Positions 30,314 through 42,564 of a stretch of DNA of 64,000 bases are shown piece by piece. The stretch lies in NCBI GenBank assembly GCA_022749755.1, contig CM040450.1, forward strand, positions 8,050,913 through 8,114,912, given 5' to 3'. This stretch comes from Azadirachta indica. Taxonomy: Eukaryota > Streptophyta > Magnoliopsida > Sapindales > Meliaceae. How positions within the stretch are numbered: position 1 is the first letter of the stretch; each line of letters starts with the position of its first letter. The position numbers were made by a program, and so were the translations under genes. Below the pieces are notes generated by a model. It saw only the letters and a list, made by a program, of their open reading frames with translations. It ran no database searches and was not told the origin of the DNA.

Positions 30314-30800
30314 TGATAAGAACCCACTAAACGATCTACTCTATGAACTCTTAAATCAATTATTATGCGCACCCTAAGAATTAGAAAATAAGTTGTAGAT
30401 GATCAAATTTTAAGAAAATAAATCTTAAATTTTCAATTTTGAAAACGCCACAAAGATTGATCACTTCTTTGATAAGTCAGGGTATTGTATTCTATCAAGA
30501 ACACACGAAAGCAAAGCTACGTTGCTCAAAATATTTCAATGTTATTCATGATGTGATGTTTCTTCATTTACATACTAGTAGCCTTTATATAGGCATGTAA
30601 ACATCATTTCAAAATTAAGTAGGAAAAGAAATTCTAACGTAAATAGGAAAAGAAACACCAAGTAAAAGAGAAAACTAAAATTCTAGTCTAATTAGGAAAT
30701 ATAACAATCGTAAATAAAGTAGGAAACTAATTTTATGTAATGTAAACAATCTAAACCAAAGTAAGAATCTTTAAAGCCTTAATTTTTCCATATGGTATTA
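30314..30800 (-). repeat. R4 LTR (minus), outer end not resolved
   Basis: Begins TGATAAGAACCC on the plus strand next to the PBS. TATA in reverse (CCTATATAAAGG) near 30590-30602. The outer end cannot be fixed because the plus-strand R4 LTR is 5'-truncated. About 30800-31110 shows no recognisable feature and may be the rest of this LTR. Confidence 0.7.
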
Positions 30801-31109
30801 GGATTTAGTAGCGCATGACTATTCTTCTTGTTGCACATAAAGGTAAGTAATTATCTTTGGTGAGGCTTTGGAAACTTTTATAACAGTTTTAGAATCTTGT
30901 ATAATAGATTCTTTATCATGCACTTTCATGATTAAACCTTGTAAAACCTATTTCATCCTCTTTGTCCTTAACCTAGTCATTGGACCATCGATTCTTCATA
31001 AAGGATTTTGAAAATATTTGCAAATATTATCTTGAACTATTTGGCTAGCATCCCGATCTCCATTACCGTTTTCCGTTTGACAATATTGGTCCTGAAAATC
31101 GTACATTTT

Positions 31110-31332
31110 CAACTTGTCATGTACATCATCAGTTCCAAAGTGATAATCTTTACAGATCATGCAGCTATTTGTCATTTGTTTGCAAAGAAGGATGCTAAAC
31201 CATAATTGATTCAATCAATCCTTTTATTACAAGAATTTGATTTGGAGATTCGAGATAAGAGAGGAAGCAAGAATGTAGTAGTTGATCATCTTTCTAGGCT
31301 CGAGTTCTAAGAGGACAAATGCAAGAGTCCAA
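31110..31332 (+). pseudogene. RNase H fragment, Athila-like, of R4
   Basis: IIFTDHAAICHLFAKKDAKP, then [20 protein letters not shown], then [10 protein letters not shown], with a TAA between: the C-terminal half of a Ty3/gypsy RNase H closest to the Athila sequences in this window. Joined directly to the truncated R4 LTR. Confidence 0.8.
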
Positions 31333-31598
31333 TGTAAATGAATAATCATCACATTATTAATAATATTGAGAAAATTTGAACAAGTGTAACTTTGCTTTCT
31401 TGTGTTCTTGGTAGAATACAATATTCTAACTTATTAAAAGAGTAATCAACTTTTGTGGCATCTTTAAGATTGAAATTTTAAAGATTTATTTTCTTAAGTT
31501 CTAATGTGATCATGTACCACTTGTTTTCTAGTTTGTGGGGTGCACATAATAATTGATTCGAGAGGTTTTAGAGCAGGTCATCTAGTGGGTTCTTATCA
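31333..31598 (+). repeat. R4 LTR, 3' part (plus)
   Basis: Matches the minus copy at 30314-30580 in reverse and ends GTTCTTATCA at 31598. A degenerate PBS (TAGTATCAAAG) follows at 31601. Confidence 0.8.
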
Positions 31599-32531
31599 TT
31601 TAGTATCAAAGTTTTGACTTTAGAAACAGGTTATTTATCCTTTACTTATCTTTGTTTTGTATTTTTCTTTGAATTTTGTTCGATTCTTGTGTTGTCTTTG
31701 CATAGCTTCATTGAATTCTTTTCATCTTCTTTGTGTTTTGAATAGATTCAGTTCCATCTTATGTGTTTAGTTTGGTAAAAAAAGAGAGAGAGAGAGAGAG
31801 AGAGATTGAAAGAAAGATCCAATTAAAAAAAATTAAAAAAATTAAAAGAGGAAGCAAAAAAATAATAAAAAAAAGAGTAGTTAGATTGCAAATTTTAATC
31901 TTTTGTACAAAAGAAATTTCTTAAATTGCAAGATCATATTCCTAGTCAAATAAGTCATAATATAATCTCTTTTTCTTTTTTTTTTTATTGAAATTGACCA
32001 ATTGACTAATTCAAAGCTAGCTATATATTCTTTTTCAAGTTAGGATTCTTTTTTCTTAAATAGTAGTAATCATTATCAAATAAGAATTCCTATGGCTAAA
32101 TTAAATTAATTTCGAACTCTATATTTTATTTATCTTATTCGACTTCAATTGCGCACTTGTGTCTTTTCAGCTTTGTTCTTCAATTCATTGCATTCTAGTG
32201 ATGTCTTTTACATGGTTTTTACTTCCTTTTGAAGTTTTCTTATTTTCTTGACTCTTTTATTTTTCTTTCTTGTTGTTGTTTGCCTCAACTAAGTCTTTAA
32301 TGTTCTGATTTTGAGATTTGCCACCATTTAACCGATTGCTCCTAAAATTTGTTGATTTTGATTATTTAAGAACATAAAGGGGACTTGGGTAGTAAAAGGA
32401 GAGAGTGGTGAGACTATCATGAAATTAGTGTGAAACACGAGTGATAACAATACGATTTGAGTACAAACACATGAAGGAGTGTGAGAGAAATAAATTTCTT
32501 TAATTTGTAACAAGTTTTCTAGGTCATAAAC
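31599..32531 (+). other. R4 leader (plus)
   Basis: Non-coding leader of R4, with an (AG)n run at 31783-31804, AT-rich tracts and the GTGAAACACGAGTGATAAC and ACACATGAAGGAGTG segments near gag. No gene. Confidence 0.75.
31783..31804. repeat. (AG)n microsatellite
   Basis: Eleven AG dinucleotides in the R4 leader. Confidence 0.9.
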
Positions 32532-32594
32532 ATGAGTAGTGAAGGAAAACTACAAGAAGTTGACATGAAATTGTTCATAAAGATTGTTAACGAA
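32532..32594 (+). pseudogene. R4 gag start, cut by R1 LTR
   Basis: 21 codons from an ATG (MSSEGKLQEVDMKLF) placed where gag begins after the leader; the R1f LTR starts at the next base. Part of the same 5' gag sequence (6489-6519) precedes the R1b LTR. Confidence 0.6.
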
Positions 32595-33399
32595 TGATAC
32601 AAATGAAGTTATGCAACCACGTAAACAAGAGGAGAACCTTAGACATAAGGTTGGAGATACTCAATTACAGCATCTATATGATTCACTAAGCGTGCCGAGT
32701 GGACCGATTACAAGAGCTAGAGCTAAGACATTGAAAAGTGTTTTAAATAGACTAATTACGAAGATGTGTGATTCAAATACAATTCAAGATACACGTCTTG
32801 AAAACTTAGGCTCAGTGAATATCATTCAAACGATTAGAGTCTAAGAAGACTAATATGAAAATGTTCGAAAATTATAGACCATTTATGTAATTTTAAGAAT
32901 TTAAAATGATGCAATCACTTACATCATACACATTCGACTCATTGCTTACGTAATATATATATATAACGTAATTGCTTATGTTTTCATGTTTGAAATTTGT
33001 AGGTTTTAAAAGTCATAAAGTTTAAATTTATTTTGTCAAATTGTTAGGTAAGATTGATAACATAACTTTTGACATTTCCCTTTTGTATTTTCCTATAAAA
33101 AGGCTTTCATTTCTTGAAATGAGACCAGCAATTTGAGTGTTAAGTTATTTCTTACAAGTTCTTATTCTTGAACTCTTCAATTTTAATTTTTTATGGCGTT
33201 CAAAACAACCAAACTTATCATCTAGAATTTTAAGTGTTTTCTTAAGGGTCTTGGTGAGGTTTGAGTAAATCATAGTCTTGATTCTTATCTAGATAGGTAT
33301 CGAGTTAAGACTCAATAAACTTGTATCTTGGGGAAATCTTGAGGTTTTTCACTACAGTCGGTGTTGGGTTTCGAGACACTATTGGTGAAGTTTGTATTA
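32595..33399 (+). repeat. R1f 5' LTR
   Basis: 805 bp, TGATACAAATG...TTGTATTA (last C mutated). The tail frame is open from 32584 to 32844: GPITRARAKTLKSVLNRL. TATA CTATAAAAAGGC near 33090. PBS TGGTATCAGAAC from 33402. Confidence 0.9.
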
Positions 33400-33945
33400 T
33401 TTGGTATCAGAACTTTGGTTCCAAGGCAAGTTTAAATTATCCTTTACGTCTTTGTTGTTCCTTTACTTCTTCAATTAGAACTCTAAAACAAAAAAAAAAA
33501 TACAAAAAATATATATATATTGTGGCCAAATTCCTCCTTGATTGGTCCAAATTCCAATTTTGTATTTTACTTCCTTCAATTTATTTTGAGTTCATATTTT
33601 CATTTCTACTTCCTAAAAAAAAAAATGCAAGAAAGCAAAAAAAAATAGAGAAATAAAAAAAAGAGAGAGAGAATTGTTGTTATCTATTATATTCATAATT
33701 TCTTGTAATATTAGCCTAATATTCCTTATTCTTGATCCAATATTGTCATTGCTTGCATCAATTTTTTAAGAATTACTTATTGAATCTTGTGATTTGTTTT
33801 AATTACTTCTCATCTTAAAATTGCCACTAAAATTTTGATTAAGAGTGTGCGAGTGTGAGAACATTTGAGTGCTCAAACACGAGAGTGAGTGAAATTACGT
33901 GAGGGAGTGCTTGTGAGGTTTCTAACTTTGTTTTGCATATTTTAA
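33400..33945 (+). other. R1f leader
   Basis: R1 leader with PBS at 33402, TTGTGGCCAAATTCCTCC at about 33520 and ACGTGAGGGAGTG before gag. Non-coding. Confidence 0.85.
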
Positions 33946-34733
33946 ATATGTCTCACATTCAAGAAGAAAATTCAACTTCGGGGGTATAACAACCAATCAC
34001 CCCGAACCTACAATTGCAGGCATTATTGGGGAAGATAAGACGAATGATGAGGGCTGAGTTAGAACCAATCTGTGAGAGGATAGATAGGTTGGAAGAAGAG
34101 ACATCAAGAGGGCAACATCAAAGCTCTTCCATTAGACAACCACCTAGGCAAGTGAAACCAATGGTATAATAGGGTAATATTGAGAATAATGAGGAGTTAG
34201 ATGAATCACCAATGAACCGGGGCAGGAATTTGCATGGTTATGGGAATAGAGAAGCTAGGTTGGGTAGACCTAAGTTGGATGATGATTCAAGAAGTATTAA
34301 GGTAAAAATTCCACCGTTCCAAGGTAAAAACAATCCTGAAGCTTATTTAGAGTGGGAGAAGAAAATAGAGATGGTTTTCGATTGTCACAACTACTCCGAG
34401 ATCAAAAAGGTAAAACTTGTGGCCATTGAATTTACTAATTATGCTATTATTTGGTGGGATCAATTGTTGAAGGATAGGAGAAGAAATCAAGAACGTCCTG
34501 TTGAGATATGGGACGAGATGAAGATAATAATGAGAAGACGTTTCATTCCAAGCTACTACTATCGAGAGTTGTTTAGCGTCTAACTCACGGATCTAAAAGT
34601 ATAGATGAATACTACAAAGAGATAGAGGTTGCTATGATCCGATCAAATGTAGAGGAGGATAGAGAAGCTATCATGGCTAGGTTCTTACATGGTTTAAATC
34701 GTAAGATCGCAGACGTGGTGGAGATGCAACATT
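33946..34733 (+). pseudogene. R1f gag, 3'-truncated
   Basis: Starts MSHIQEENST at about 33948; stops at about 33987 and 34169, then open 34212-34583 with the gag domain (IPPFQGKNNPEAYLEWEKKIEMVFDCHNYSE, RRRFIPSYYYREL). It breaks off at 34733 before the zinc knuckle, joining an LTR fragment. Confidence 0.9.
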
Positions 34734-34866
34734 AAGGGTCTTGGTGTGACGTTTGAGTAAATCATAGTCTTGATTCTTATCTAGATAGGTATCGGGTCAA
34801 GGCTCAATAAACTTGCGTTTTTGGAAAATTTTGGGATTCTTTACTACATTCGGTATTGGGTTTTGT
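34734..34866 (+). repeat. R1 LTR 3' fragment
   Basis: The last ~130 bp of an R1 LTR (GGGTCTTGGTGTGACG to GGGTTTTGTCA), abutting R5 as the R1d LTR does at 21328. The junction differs by a small deletion. Confidence 0.85.
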
Positions 34867-35076
34867 CAATAATTTAAAAAGTTAAATACTAGATTGGTTG
34901 AATTGTAATCCGCATCTATTTGTAAAACCACTAGAAGACGTGTGTTTGAGAAGGAAAAGGAAGATGACTCGAATTTGGAAGAATTAAGTTCTAAACGAGG
35001 CAAGAAAACAGTTTAAAAGATATAACAAATTTGAGCAGCATAAAAATAAAGATTCTGACTTTTCAAGGAAAGAATG
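34867..35076 (+). pseudogene. R5 gag fragment, copy 2, first piece
   Basis: Same sequence as 21337-21540. Interrupted by R1g at 35077 and continued at 42565. Confidence 0.88.
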
Positions 35077-35885
35077 TGATACAAACCTCGCCAATATCGT
35101 AACGAAACCCAACACTGAATATAGTAAAAAACCCCAAAATTTCTCCAAGACACAAGTTTATAGAGCCTTGGCCTGATACCTATCTAGATAAGAACCAAAA
35201 CTACGATTTACTTAAATGCCACACCAAGAATCCTTAAGAAAATACTTAAGAATTTAGATGATAAGTTTGGTTGTTTTGAACGCCACAAGAAATTAAACTT
35301 GAGAAGCTCAAGAACAAGAACTTATAAGAAATAATTTAACACTCACAATTGCTTGATTCATTTCAAGAAATAAAAGCCTTTTTATAGGCAAATACAAAAG
35401 GAAAATATCAAAAGTTTGGCTATCAATCCTATCTAACAATTTGACAAAAATAAATTCAAACCTTATGACTCTTAAAACCTACAAATTTCAGACATGAAAA
35501 GGTAAGCAATGACGTCATATATAAATGACTTAAGCAATAACGTCGAATGTATATGATGTAAGTGATTACATCATTTTAAGATTCTTAAAATTACATAAAT
35601 GAACTATAATTTTTGAACATTTTCATATTAGTCTTCTTGGACTACGATCGCTTGAATGATGTTCACTGAGCCTAATTCTTCAAGACATGTATCTTGAGTT
35701 ATATTTAAATCACACATCTTTTTAATTAGTCCATTTAAGGCACTTTTCAATGTCTTGGCTCTAGCTCTTATAATCGGTCCACTCGGCACGCTTAGTGAAT
35801 CATATAAATGCTGTAATTGAGTGTCTCCAACCTATGTTTGAGGTTCTCCTCTTGTTTACATGATTGCACAACTTCGTTTGCATCA
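35077..35885 (-). repeat. R1g 3' LTR
   Basis: 809 bp. The tail frame is broken by a 1-bp deletion near 35832. TGACGTC/GATGTAAGTGATTACATC motifs at 35510-35575. Confidence 0.93.
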
Positions 35886-35897
35886 TTCTCCCCCTCT
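35886..35897 (-). other. R1g polypurine tract
   Basis: Reverse complement AGAGGGGGAGAA directly before the 3' LTR. Confidence 0.85.
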
Positions 35898-37324
35898 TGA
35901 AAAGGATTTGTCCTCAAATCACGATCTACATCAAAAGGAGATAAGTCAGAAACATTAAAGGTTGTGCTAACCCTATACTCGTCTGATAGTTCAAGTTTGT
36001 AGGCATTGTCATTGGTGCGTTCTACTACTCGATATGGGCCATTTCCCCTTGGTAGAAGTTTAGAACGTCTTTGCTCAAGAAAACGCTACTTCCTCGTATG
36101 TAACCAAACCAAATCTCTTGGTTTAAAGACAACCTTTTTGCGTCCCTTATTGGCTTGCTTGGCATATTGTTTCATTTGTTGTTCTATATGTTGCCTTGCT
36201 TTCTCATGAATCTGCTTAATGAAATCAGATTTCTTCTTGCCATCTAAATTAATGCGCTCATTCATAGGTAAAGGAGTTAAATCTAAAGGAGTTAGTAGAT
36301 TAAAATCATAAATAATTTCAAAAGGTAAAAACTTAGTGGTAGAATAAACACAACGATTATAAGCAAATTCAATATGCGGCAAGCAATCTTCCCAAGTTTT
36401 TAGATTCTTTTGTATGATAGTACGTAACAAAGTAGACAATGTCCTATTTACTACTTCGGTTTGACCATCTGTTTGTGGGTGACAAGTAGTAGAAAATAAT
36501 AATTTAGTTCCCAATTTTTCCCACAACGTCTTCCAAAAGTAACTTAAGAACTTTGCATTTCGATTTAAGACAATAGTCTTGCGCATTCCATGCAACCTAA
36601 CAACTTCCTTGAAAAACATATCAGCTATATGTGATGCATCATCAGTTTTATGACATGTAATAAAGTGTGTCATCTTAAAAAATCTATCGACAACGATAAA
36701 AACTGAGTCTCTTTCCCTCTTTGTCCTAGGTAATTCCAAAACAAAATCCATAGAAATATCGACCCAAAGTACACTAGGAATAGGAATTGGTGTATACAAT
36801 CCATGTGATTGTTGCCTAGACTTAGCTTGCCTACAAGTAATGCATCTCGCACAAACCCTTTCCACGTCACGTTTCATGTGTGGCCAAAAGAAATGTTCAT
36901 GCAATATGTGTAAAGTCTTAGCTACGCCAAAGTGACCCATCAAACCACTACCGTGTGCTTCTCGAACAAGTAATTCGCGCAAGGATGAATGTGGAACACA
37001 CAATTTATTTTCTCGAAATAAGAAACCATCATGCAAATAGAACTTCACACATGCTCCCTTAGTGCAATTCTTAAACAAGTCATAAAAATTAGAGTCCATT
37101 ACATACACCTCCTTAATGTACTCAAATCCAAGCAATTTAGCATCAAGAGTTGAAAGTAAAGCGTACTTGCGTGATAGTGCATCAGCAACTATATTTTCTT
37201 TGCCTTGTTTGTATTTGATCACATAAGGAAATGTCTCAATGAACTCCACCCATTTGGCATGACGTTTGTTTAATTTGTGCTGCACTTTTAAATGTTTTAA
37301 GAATTTATAATCCGTATGAATCAC
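35898..37324 (-). CDS. R1g RNase H end and integrase, 412 open codons plus C-terminal part
   Basis: Open 37324-36086, then one TAG (GAG to TAG) at about 36083, after which the same frame continues to the LTR. The first 60 residues are the RNase H end ([15 protein letters not shown]). The integrase zinc region uses H124, H131, C161, C164. Catalytic triad: D193 (SMDFV), N254 in place of Asp (VLNRNAKF, family norm VSDRDAKF), E290 (DGQTE). The C-terminal domain has [13 protein letters not shown] and, past the stop, NDNAYKLEL. No classical chromodomain before the LTR. The Asp to Asn change would abolish strand transfer. Confidence 0.92.
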
Positions 37325-37740
37325 AAACTCTTTGGGCTAAAGGTAATGCTGCCAAGTTTCTAGAGTTCGAACCAACGCATACAATTCTTTGTCGTAAGTG
37401 GGATAGTTTAAAGCCGCGCCATTTAATTTCTCACTAAAGCACGCAATCGGTCTTCTTTCTTGCATTAGTACGCCTCCAATCCCTGTACCTGAAGCATCAC
37501 ACTCTATCTCAAATGTTTTAGTAAAGTTAGATAAAACAAGTAAAGGTGCATTAGTCAATTTTTCTTTGATAAGTTTGAATGCCTTTTCTTGCTCTTTTCC
37601 CCACTTGAATGGAACATTCTTCTTCATGACTTTGGTTAAGGGCGCAACTACGCTGCCAAATTCTCGAACAAAGCGCTGACAAAAACTGCCCAATCCATGA
37701 AATCTTCTTACCTGATTCGTTGAAATAGGCGCTGGTCATT
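37325..37740 (-). pseudogene. R1g RNase H
   Basis: [65 protein letters not shown]; open 37693-37337, with a stop just after HYL (TGG to TAG). Confidence 0.9.
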
Positions 37741-37856
37741 CTTGAATTGCCTTCACCTTCTCCTCATCAACCCCAATCTCTTTAGCATTTATAGCAAAAC
37801 CAAGAGACACAAGCTTATCCGTGTAAAATGTACATTTCTTAAAATTAGCAAATAGC

Positions 37857-37861
37857 CTTTC
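37857..37861. repeat. Target-site duplication of R2 solo LTR in R1g, left
   Basis: CTTTC, repeated at 38688-38692; the uninterrupted site is seen in R1c near 8607. Confidence 0.93.
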
Positions 37862-38687
37862 TGATACGAACCCCGAGTATATTAAACTTGAGACCCAATA
37901 TCTTTATGCATGGAAGCAATCTCTTGGAAAGCTAAATCAGATTCACCCAAGTTTACAACCCAATTTCAACTTGTGAAATAGAACCTTAGAATAAATACCC
38001 TCAAAGTAATTAGCTTTGATTGTAAGAACCTTGATTCAAGCAAGAATCAAAACAAGAGAAAACACTCTCAACTTAATTTCATTCGAAAAAGTAATTCATC
38101 CTCCATGGGAGCATGTGGCTGAATATATAAGGGTACAAGAGATAAGTAACCCTAATTGGAGTGTTTGGCCACAAAATTAAACTTATTCTAACTTAAAATA
38201 AAATAAACTAAATTTGGGCTTAATAATTAGCGTTAATAGCCCAAACACATAACAAATAAGACTAAAATAGATAATGGGTTTGAACAGCAACTTAGCCCAA
38301 ACTGACACATGGAATCCGAAACTTGCATCATGATGACGATTTGATTCAAACTGCAATTAAAAGACTTGAACATGTTTGCTTAGCCTTGAGACATCATTCG
38401 AATATGGCCTTATACAAATTTGAGAAGTTGAATTCCATAAAAGCTTTAATCTTTAGGTTTTGCCTTCTTGTATTTGTGTCAATGTTACCAAGCTCTGATT
38501 ATTGTCTTAAAGTCCAAGCTTGATATTTGACTCTTTCTTACACTCTTGAATTGTTGCAAGATCATCCCACAAACCTTGAATCATCCCATTCAATGCATCT
38601 TTGAATTTCTTCATTCTTGCTCTTGTAACGGGACCATTAGGCAGTTGAATTGGATCATTGCTCTTGTGTGCATCCGTATTTGCATCA
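37862..38687 (-). repeat. R2 solo LTR (full-length form, minus)
   Basis: 826 bp, TGATGCAAAT...GGTTCGTATCA in reverse, flanked by CTTTC. Contains both GTCTCAAG repeats and the region between them that the complete R2 lacks. Tail frame: [21 protein letters not shown]. Confidence 0.93.
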
Positions 38688-38692
38688 CTTTC
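38688..38692. repeat. Target-site duplication of R2 solo LTR in R1g, right
   Basis: CTTTC. Confidence 0.93.
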
Positions 38693-39121
38693 TTTCCTTA
38701 AAACCTCTAAAATAAGTTTTAAATGTTCAATATGATCATTCAAGTTTTTGCTATTAATCAAGATATCGTTAAAATAGACTATTACGAATTTGCCAATAAA
38801 AGCACGCAAAACATGGTTCATAAGTCTCATGAAAGTACTAGGTGCATTAGTTAACCCAAAAGGCATAACTAACCATTCATAAAAACCATATTTTGTTTTA
38901 AACGCAGTTTTCCAATCATCCCCTTCTTTCATCCTAATTTGATGGTATTCACTCTTAAGATCAATTTTAGAAAACACACAAGATCCATGCAATTCATCTA
39001 ACATATCATTTAATCGAGGAATGAGATGTCGATACTTTATCGTAATATTGTTGACAGCTCGGCACTCAACATACATCCTCCATGTCCCATCTTTCTTAGG
39101 CACATCCTCTATGTCGATACT

Positions 39122-39560
39122 TTACCCTTTCTCTATCAGCTCATAAACTTGTCGTTGAAGTTCTTTTGTTTCCTCGGGATTGCTTCTATAAGCTGCTCGG
39201 TTTGGAATTGTTGCACCGGGTATAAAATCAATTTGATGTTTAATTCCTCGAATTGGAGGTAAACCAGGGGGCACGTCTTTAGGAAAGACATTTTCGAATT
39301 CCTGCAAAAGAAACATAACATTGCTCGTCAAAGATCCAGCAAAATTGTCAGTACACAAAAATGCCTCATTGTACATAAGTACTATAAGGGGCTGTTGTGA
39401 AAGTAAAGCTCTCTTAATCTCACTTTTTTTTGCAATAAAATTGTATTTTTCCTCTCTCTCACACATTAACGTTGCAACTCTATCATTTTCACTCTCTTTC
39501 ACATTTTTGCCTCTCTCATTTTCTTTTTTCTTTTCACTCGCTTTTTACATATTTAATTGG
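39122..39560 (-). pseudogene. R1g pre-RT linker
   Basis: Open 39502-39122: Lys/Glu-rich start, REEKYNFIAKKSEIKRALL, then EFENVFPKDVPPGLPPIRGIKHQIDFIPGA, the stretch before RT. Ends in a short local rearrangement near 39110-39120. Confidence 0.88.
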
Positions 39561-40128
39561 TCTTCGAGAATTTGTTTTGGAGTCAATGGTACAAGTGATA
39601 TGGGTTGCCTTTTGATGGTAAAAGAGTATCTATTGTAAAACCGTTGTGTGTGACTCGTCGATTGTACTGCCATGGTCTGCCCAATAGGATGTGACATGCA
39701 TGCACAGGAATCATGTCACAAAGGACCTCATTCTCATACTTGCCAATAGAGAATGCCACCAACACTTGTTTTATTACCTTGATTTCTCCACAATTGTTTA
39801 GCCATTAAGGCCGGTACGGTCGTGGATGTTTCATGGTAGGTAACGACAATTTCTCCACTAATTCGGTGCTGGCCACGTTGGTGCAACTTCCTCCATCAAT
39901 TATAACGCTGCAAACTTTGTTGTTAACGAAACATCGAGTATGAAACAAGTTCTCCCGCTGATCATTTTCTTCTTCCTTAATCTGTGCATGCAAAGCTCGT
40001 CTTGCCACTAATAATTCTCCTTCCGCAGCATATTGCCCTTCGTAGTTATCTTCATGAGATGGCATGTCTTTTATTTCATCTTCTTCTTCTTCTTCCGACT
40101 CAATCTCCCTTTGAGCATTGATCACCAT
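39561..40128 (-). pseudogene. R1g protease
   Basis: Open 40128-39805 with the acidic spacer (ESEEEEEDEIKDMPSHEDNYEG) and catalytic VIIDGGSCTNVAS; open again 39765-39583 with HILLGRPW. TAA near 39805 separates them. Confidence 0.9.
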
Positions 40129-41220
40129 TATCCTTTTATTTGGGTATTTGCTAGCTATATGACCCCTGTCTTGACATTTAAAATACTTAATATCACGATT
40201 TCTAGAAGCGGTGGGTTCAATATTACCTTGTTTTTGCGATACAACTTGTTTAGCATCTTTAGAAGCTTCGGAATTAGATTTTATTAATGGAAATTCCTAC
40301 CGTTGAGGAGTTGATCTCCATGAGTTTGTAGTAGTCGTACTTGCTCCTCTCCTAGCCATGTTTCTTCGCTTCAATTGTTGCTCAACTTTGATGGCTTGGT
40401 GTACCATATCTGTCAACTCTACATAATGTTGCATCTCTACTACGTTTGCGATCTCACGATTTAAACCATGTAAGAATCTAGCCATGGTAGCTTCTCTATC
40501 CTCCTCTACATTTGCTCAGATCATAGTAACTTCCATCTCTTTGTAGTATTCATCAACGTTTTTAGATCCTTGAGTGAGACGTTGCAATTTGTTAAACAAC
40601 TCCCGATGGTAGTAGCTTGGAATGAAATGTCTTCTCATTATTGTCTTCATCTTATCCCACGTTTCAACAAGACGTTCTTGATTTCTTCTCCTATCCTTCA
40701 ACAATTGATCCCACCAAATAATAGCATAATCAGTAAATTCAATGGCCGCAAGTTTTACCTTTTTGATCTCGGAGTAGTTGTGACAATCGAAAACCATCTC
40801 TATTTTCTTCTCCCACTCTAAATAAGTTTCAAGATCATTTCTACTTCAGAATAGTGGAATTTTCACCTTAATACTTTCTAAATCATCATCCAACTTAGGT
40901 CTACCTAACCTAACTTCTCTATTCCCATAACCATGCGAATAACTGCCCCGATTCATTGGTGATTCATCTAACTCCTCATCATCCTCAACATTACCCCATT
41001 GTACCCTTGGTTGCACTTGCCTAGGTGGTTGTCTAATGGAAGAGCGTTGATGTTGCCCTCTTGATGTCTCTTCTTCCAACCTAGCCATCCTCTCATGGAT
41101 TGCTTCTAACTCCACCTTCATCATCCGTCTCATCTCCTCCAATAACACTTGCAATTGTAGGTTCGAGGTGCTTGGTTGTTGTACCCCTGAGGTTGAATTT
41201 TCTCCTTGATTGTGAGACAT
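40129..41220 (-). pseudogene. R1g gag
   Basis: Start at 41220 (MSHNQGENST). Open 41220-40846 and, after a frame break near 40850, 40797-40516 and 40485-40297. Coiled segment IHERMARLEEETSRG, gag domain VFDCHNYSEIKKVKL, IIWWDQLLKDRRRNQE, YHRELFNKLQRLTQGSKNVDEYYKEME. The zinc knuckle near 40150-40195 has lost its first and last Cys (both TGT/TGC to TAT/TAC). Confidence 0.92.
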
Positions 41221-41737
41221 ATTTAAAATCTGTAAAACAAAATTAGAAACCTCACAAGCACTCCCTCACGTGTTTTCACTCACTCTCGTGTTTGAGCACT
41301 TAAATGTTCTGACACTCGCACTCTCTTAATCAAAATTTCAGTGGCAATTTTAAGATAAGAAACAACTAAAACAAATTACAAGATTCAATAAGCAATTCTT
41401 AAGAAATTGATGCAAGCAATGACAATATTGGATCAATAATAAGATATTAGGCCAATACTACAAGAAATTATGGATATAATAGATAACAACAATTCTCTCT
41501 TTTTTTTCTCTTTTTTTTTACTTTATTTCTTTTTTTTTAGGAAGTAGAAATGAAAATATGAACTCAAAATAAATTGAAGGAAATAAAATACAAAATTGAA
41601 ATTTGGACCAATCAAGGAGGAATTTGGCCACAATATATATATTTTTTTGTATTTCTTTTTTTTTTCAGAATTCTAATTGAAGAAGTAAAGGAATAACAAA
41701 GATATAAAGGATAATTTAAACTTGCCTTGGAACCAAT
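41221..41737 (-). other. R1g leader
   Basis: Non-coding leader, T-rich on the plus strand; conserved CAAGGAGGAATTTGGCCACA at about 41610. Confidence 0.88.
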
Positions 41738-41749
41738 GCTCTGATATCA
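41738..41749 (-). other. Primer-binding site, R1g
   Basis: Reverse complement TGATATCAGAGC; one mismatch to the tRNA-Met site TGGTATCAGAGC. Confidence 0.88.
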
Positions 41750-41751
41750 AA

Positions 41752-42564
41752 TGATACAAACCTCGCCAATATCGTGACGAAACCCAATACCGACTATAGT
41801 AAAGAACCCCAAGATTTTCCCAAAACGCAAGTTTATAGAGTTTTGACCCGATACCTATCTAGATAAGAACCAATACTAAGATTTACTTAAACACCACACC
41901 AAGAATCTTTAAGAAAATACTTAAGAATTTAGATGATAAGTTTGGTTGTTTTGAACGCCACAAGAAATTAAACTTGAAGAGCTCAAGAATAAGAACTTAT
42001 AAGAAATAATTTAACAAGCAAAATTACTTGATTCATTTCAAGAAATGAAAGCCTTTTTATAGGCAAATACAAAAAAGAAAATGTCAAAAGTTAGGCTATC
42101 AATTTTACGTAACAATTTGACAAAAATAAATTCAAACCTTATGACTTTTAAAACCTACAAATTTTTCAAACAAAAATGTAAGCAATGATGTTATATATAT
42201 ATATGACGTAAGCAATGATGTCGCATGTGTATGATATAAATGATTATATCATTTTAAGATTCTTAAAATTACATAAATTGATTATAATTTTTGAACATTT
42301 TCATATTAGTCTTCTTGGATTCCGATCGCTTGAATGATGTTCACTGAGCCTAATTCTTCAAGACGTGTATCTTGAATTATATTTGAATCACACATCTTTT
42401 TAATTAGTCCATTTAAGGCACTTTCCAATGTCTTGGCTCTAGCTTTTGTAATCAGTCCACTCGGCATGCTTAGCGAATCATATAAATGCTGTAATTAAGT
42501 GTCTCCAACCTTATGTTTGAGGTTCTCCTCTTGTTTACTTGATTACACAACTTCGTTTGCATCA
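41752..42564 (-). repeat. R1g 5' LTR
   Basis: 813 bp, TGATGCAAACG...TTTGTATCA in reverse. TATA CTATAAAAAGGC near 42055. Confidence 0.93.

Larger units (their letters stand above)
37741..39121 (-). pseudogene. R1g reverse transcriptase, split by R2 solo LTR
   Basis: N-terminal part 39121-38693 ([38 protein letters not shown]: second position of the catalytic pair is N-D, not D-D). C-terminal part 37856-37741. Between them lies the R2 LTR. An open frame 39103-38507 runs from RT into that LTR by chance. Confidence 0.9.
35077..42564 (-). mobile_element. R1g, complete R1 element (minus) nested in R5
   Basis: 7488 bp including an R2 solo LTR; both LTRs, PBS, PPT and every coding domain are present. 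Flanked by GAATG (35072-35076) and AAATG (42565-42569), a target duplication with one mismatch; the R5 copy at 21540 shows the empty site. The LTRs differ at many positions (roughly 20 in the first 300 bp by eye), so it is much older than R2. Best template here for the R1 structure. Confidence 0.94.

Noticed and set aside
38507..39103. 198-codon minus-strand frame that fuses RT to a GPVTRAR tail
   Set aside because: It crosses the boundary of an R2 solo LTR inserted in R1g RT; the fusion is accidental.
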